In this document: positions 12,566-13,827 of the stretch, one piece after another | Layout of the letters: each line of letters begins with the position of its first letter | Numbering within the stretch: the stretch's first letter is position 1 | Origin: Oscillospiraceae bacterium | GTDB lineage: Bacteria > Bacillota > Clostridia > Oscillospirales > Oscillospiraceae | Length of the DNA: 13,827 nucleotides | Direction of reading: 5' to 3' | Assembly: GCA_015068335.1 (NCBI GenBank) | Contig: SVKT01000032.1 | Coordinates: 1 to 13,827 of the forward strand | The notes under the pieces: model-generated | The model's database searches: none | Told to the model about the DNA's origin: nothing | Seen by the model: only the letters and a program-made list of their open reading frames with translations | Made by a program: the position numbers and the translations under genes

Positions 12566-13383
12566 GTATCTGGCAGATGTTCTCCTTCCCCTTTATGCAG
12601 CGGGCGCTGATCGCCGGCGTGCTGGTGAGCCTGTGCGCGGCGCTGCTGGGCGTGTCGCTGGTGCTCAAACGCTACTCTATGATCGGCGACGGTCTTTCCC
12701 ACGTGTCCTTCGGCGCGCTGGCCATCGCCGTGGCGCTGGGCGTGACGCCCCTGTGGTTCTCCATCCCCGTGGTGACGGTGGCGGCCTTTCTGCTGCTGCG
12801 GGTGGCGGACAACCCCCGCTGGAATTCCGACGCCGCCATCGCCGCGATGAGCGCCTCGTCCCTTGCCATCGGCATTCTGGTCATCTCCCGCACCACCGGT
12901 ATGACCACCGATGTGGACAACTATATGTTCGGCAGCGTGCTGGCGATGAGCCGCGCGGACGTGCTGCTCTCCGCGGCGCTGTGCGCTGCGGTGCTGGTGC
13001 TGTTTGTCGTGTTTTACCACAAACTGTTCGCCGTGACCTTTGACGAGAGTTTCTCCCGGGCCACCGGAGTGAAGGTGAACCGCTACAACTCCCTGCTGGC
13101 GGTGCTGACCGCCCTGACCATCGTGCTGGGGATGCGGATGATGGGCGCAATGCTCATCTCCTCCCTGGTCATCTTCCCCGCCCTGACGGCGATGCGCCTG
13201 CTGCGCAGTTTCCGGGGCGTGGTGGTCTGCGCCGCGGCGGTGTCCGTGACCTGCTTCTGCGCGGGTCTGACGGTCTCCTTCGCCTGCTCCACGCCCGTGG
13301 GCGCCACGGTGGTGGCGGCGAATCTGGCGGTGTTTCTCCTCTCCTGCTGTGCAGGACTGCTGCGCAGAGGCGGCAGAGCATAA
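12562..13383 (+). CDS. Metal ABC transporter permease, ABC-3 family (ZnuB/MntC type)
   Basis: This is the membrane subunit of the importer: 273 residues with about seven to nine hydrophobic spans. The ABC-3 family signature KRYSMIGDGLSHVSFGALA (36-54) is clear, and further typical segments include GVKVNRYN and LGMRMMGAMLISSLVIFPA. The ATG at 12562 overlaps the ATPase stop as ATGA, with GGAGG 7 bases upstream. The operon ends here at a hairpin. No substrate-binding protein (ZnuA type) lies in the window, so it must be encoded elsewhere or the transporter would be incomplete. Confidence 0.93.
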   Translation: MSIWQMFSFPFMQRALIAGVLVSLCAALLGVSLVLKRYSMIGDGLSHVSFGALAIAVALGVTPLWFSIPVVTVAAFLLLRVADNPRWNSDAAIAAMSASSLAIGILVISRTTGMTTDVDNYMFGSVLAMSRADVLLSAALCAAVLVLFVVFYHKLFAVTFDESFSRATGVKVNRYNSLLAVLTALTIVLGMRMMGAMLISSLVIFPALTAMRLLRSFRGVVVCAAAVSVTCFCAGLTVSFACSTPVGATVVAANLAVFLLSCCAGLLRRGGRA

Positions 13384-13388
13384 CGGTC

Positions 13389-13441
13389 AAAAAAGCGGCT
13401 TTGTGTCCGGCGGGACCCCCCGTTTCGGCACAAAGCCGCTT
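13389..13441. terminator. Terminator at the end of the metal-uptake operon
   Basis: AAGCGGCTTTGTG (13393-13405) pairs with CACAAAGCCGCTT (13429-13441). TATTTT follows on the plus strand. On the minus strand six T follow, so the element is likely bidirectional though only plus-strand transcription is expected here. Confidence 0.8.
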
Positions 13442-13480
13442 ATTTTCCATACTTATTTGAATTAAAATCGCAAAAAAGCC

Positions 13481-13509
13481 TTGCACTTATGATTAATCTG
13501 TGATATGTT
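13481..13509 (+). promoter_or_regulatory. Promoter of rimP
   Basis: TTGCAC (13481-13486), a 17-base spacer and TATGTT (13504-13509) with an upstream TG (extended -10) predict a start near 13516. This leaves a leader of roughly 105 bases before the rimP ATG. Confidence 0.65.
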
Positions 13510-13534
13510 GCATATGTTAGAGAGTGTAAACTGC

Positions 13535-13562
13535 GGAGTGGGCCCGATGGTCCGCTCTTTTT
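13535..13562 (+). terminator. Intrinsic terminator in the rimP leader (attenuator candidate)
   Basis: GGAGTGGGCC (13535-13544) pairs with GGTCCGCTCT (13549-13558) with three G-T wobbles and a 4-base CGAT loop, then TTTTG. It lies between the promoter and the gene, so it can only reduce or regulate rimP expression. In Bacillus subtilis the ylxS(rimP)-nusA operon is controlled by NusA-dependent termination in its leader; this is a likely counterpart. Confidence 0.65.
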
Positions 13563-13620
13563 GTTGGTCATTTTTGGCTGCTTAAACTTTGTAATATTGT
13601 CGGAGGAGGTCGTTTTTTCG

Positions 13621-13827
13621 ATGAAAAAAATCACGGAACTCACCGCCGAACTGGCTGCTCCCGCCATCGCCGAGCAGGGCTGCACCCTGTGGGATGTGGA
13701 GTATGTGAAGGAGGCGGGCACCTGGTATCTGCGCGTGCTGCTGGACAAGGAGGGCGGCGTGGACATTCTGGACTGCGAGGCCATCTCCCGCAAACTGGAC
13801 GTCCTGCTGGACGAAGTCGACCCCATC
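13621..13827 (+). CDS. rimP: Ribosome maturation factor RimP, N-terminal part
   Basis: RimP helps mature the 30S ribosomal subunit. The 69 visible residues start MKKITELTAELAAPAIAEQG and contain the family core CTLWDVEYVKEAGTWYLRV, LLDKEGGVDILDCEAIS, and end in LDEVDPI. The start is set by GGAGGAGG at 13602-13609, 11 bases before the ATG, a slightly long spacing. The gene is cut by the right edge; nusA usually follows in this phylum. Confidence 0.93.
   Translation, partial: MKKITELTAELAAPAIAEQGCTLWDVEYVKEAGTWYLRVLLDKEGGVDILDCEAISRKLDVLLDEVDPI

Overview
The window reads as chromosome of a GC-rich member of the Clostridia, most likely an Oscillospiraceae/Ruminococcaceae gut lineage. Supporting signs are near-consensus sigma-A promoters in AT-rich gaps between GC-rich genes, strong GGAGG ribosome binding sites, an SRP RNA directly upstream of dnaX and YbaB, and short tightly packed operons. 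The taxonomic call is an inference from style and gene order; no 16S or other decisive marker is present.

Layout. (1) 1-1397, minus: a D-2-hydroxyacid dehydrogenase followed 18 bp later by a formate/nitrite-transporter (FNT) family channel that runs off the left edge. (2) 1650-2393, plus: a multi-span membrane protein of unknown function, transcribed divergently from the dehydrogenase. (3) 2496-4797, minus: SRP RNA, dnaX (DNA polymerase III tau/gamma) and a YbaB/EbfC nucleoid protein; recR, which often follows, is absent. (4) 4871-5038, plus: tRNA-Ala(CGC) with its own promoter and terminator, divergent from the SRP RNA. (5) About 5085-6178: an AT-rich islet with one orphan gene of unknown function and a palindrome-rich non-coding stretch, framed by an imperfect 25-bp inverted repeat. 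(6) 6186-9837, minus: two half-transporters of a heterodimeric ABC exporter with one degenerate and one canonical ATP site. (7) 9838-10385: a 550-bp gene-free region with two outward promoters, a pair of operator-like elements exactly 30 bp apart, GC-rich repeats and terminators. (8) 10386-11309, minus: a sugar-nucleotidyltransferase-like protein. (9) 11389-13383, plus: a Fur-family regulator, ABC ATPase and ABC-3 permease in one overlapping operon, with a perfect 19-bp Fur/Zur-type palindrome at the promoter. (10) 13481 to the right edge, plus: promoter, leader terminator and the start of rimP.

How they work together. The housekeeping parts (SRP RNA, dnaX, ybaB, tRNA, rimP) are conventional. 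The metal operon looks self-regulated: a metal-sensing repressor, an operator at its own start site, and a zinc/manganese-type importer lacking its binding protein. The dehydrogenase and FNT pair suggests reduction of a 2-oxoacid coupled to movement of a small monocarboxylate, which is inference. I found no CRISPR array, transposase, integrase or prophage gene. The least explained parts are the inverted-repeat-framed islet (5085-6178) and the regulatory gap at 9838-10385.
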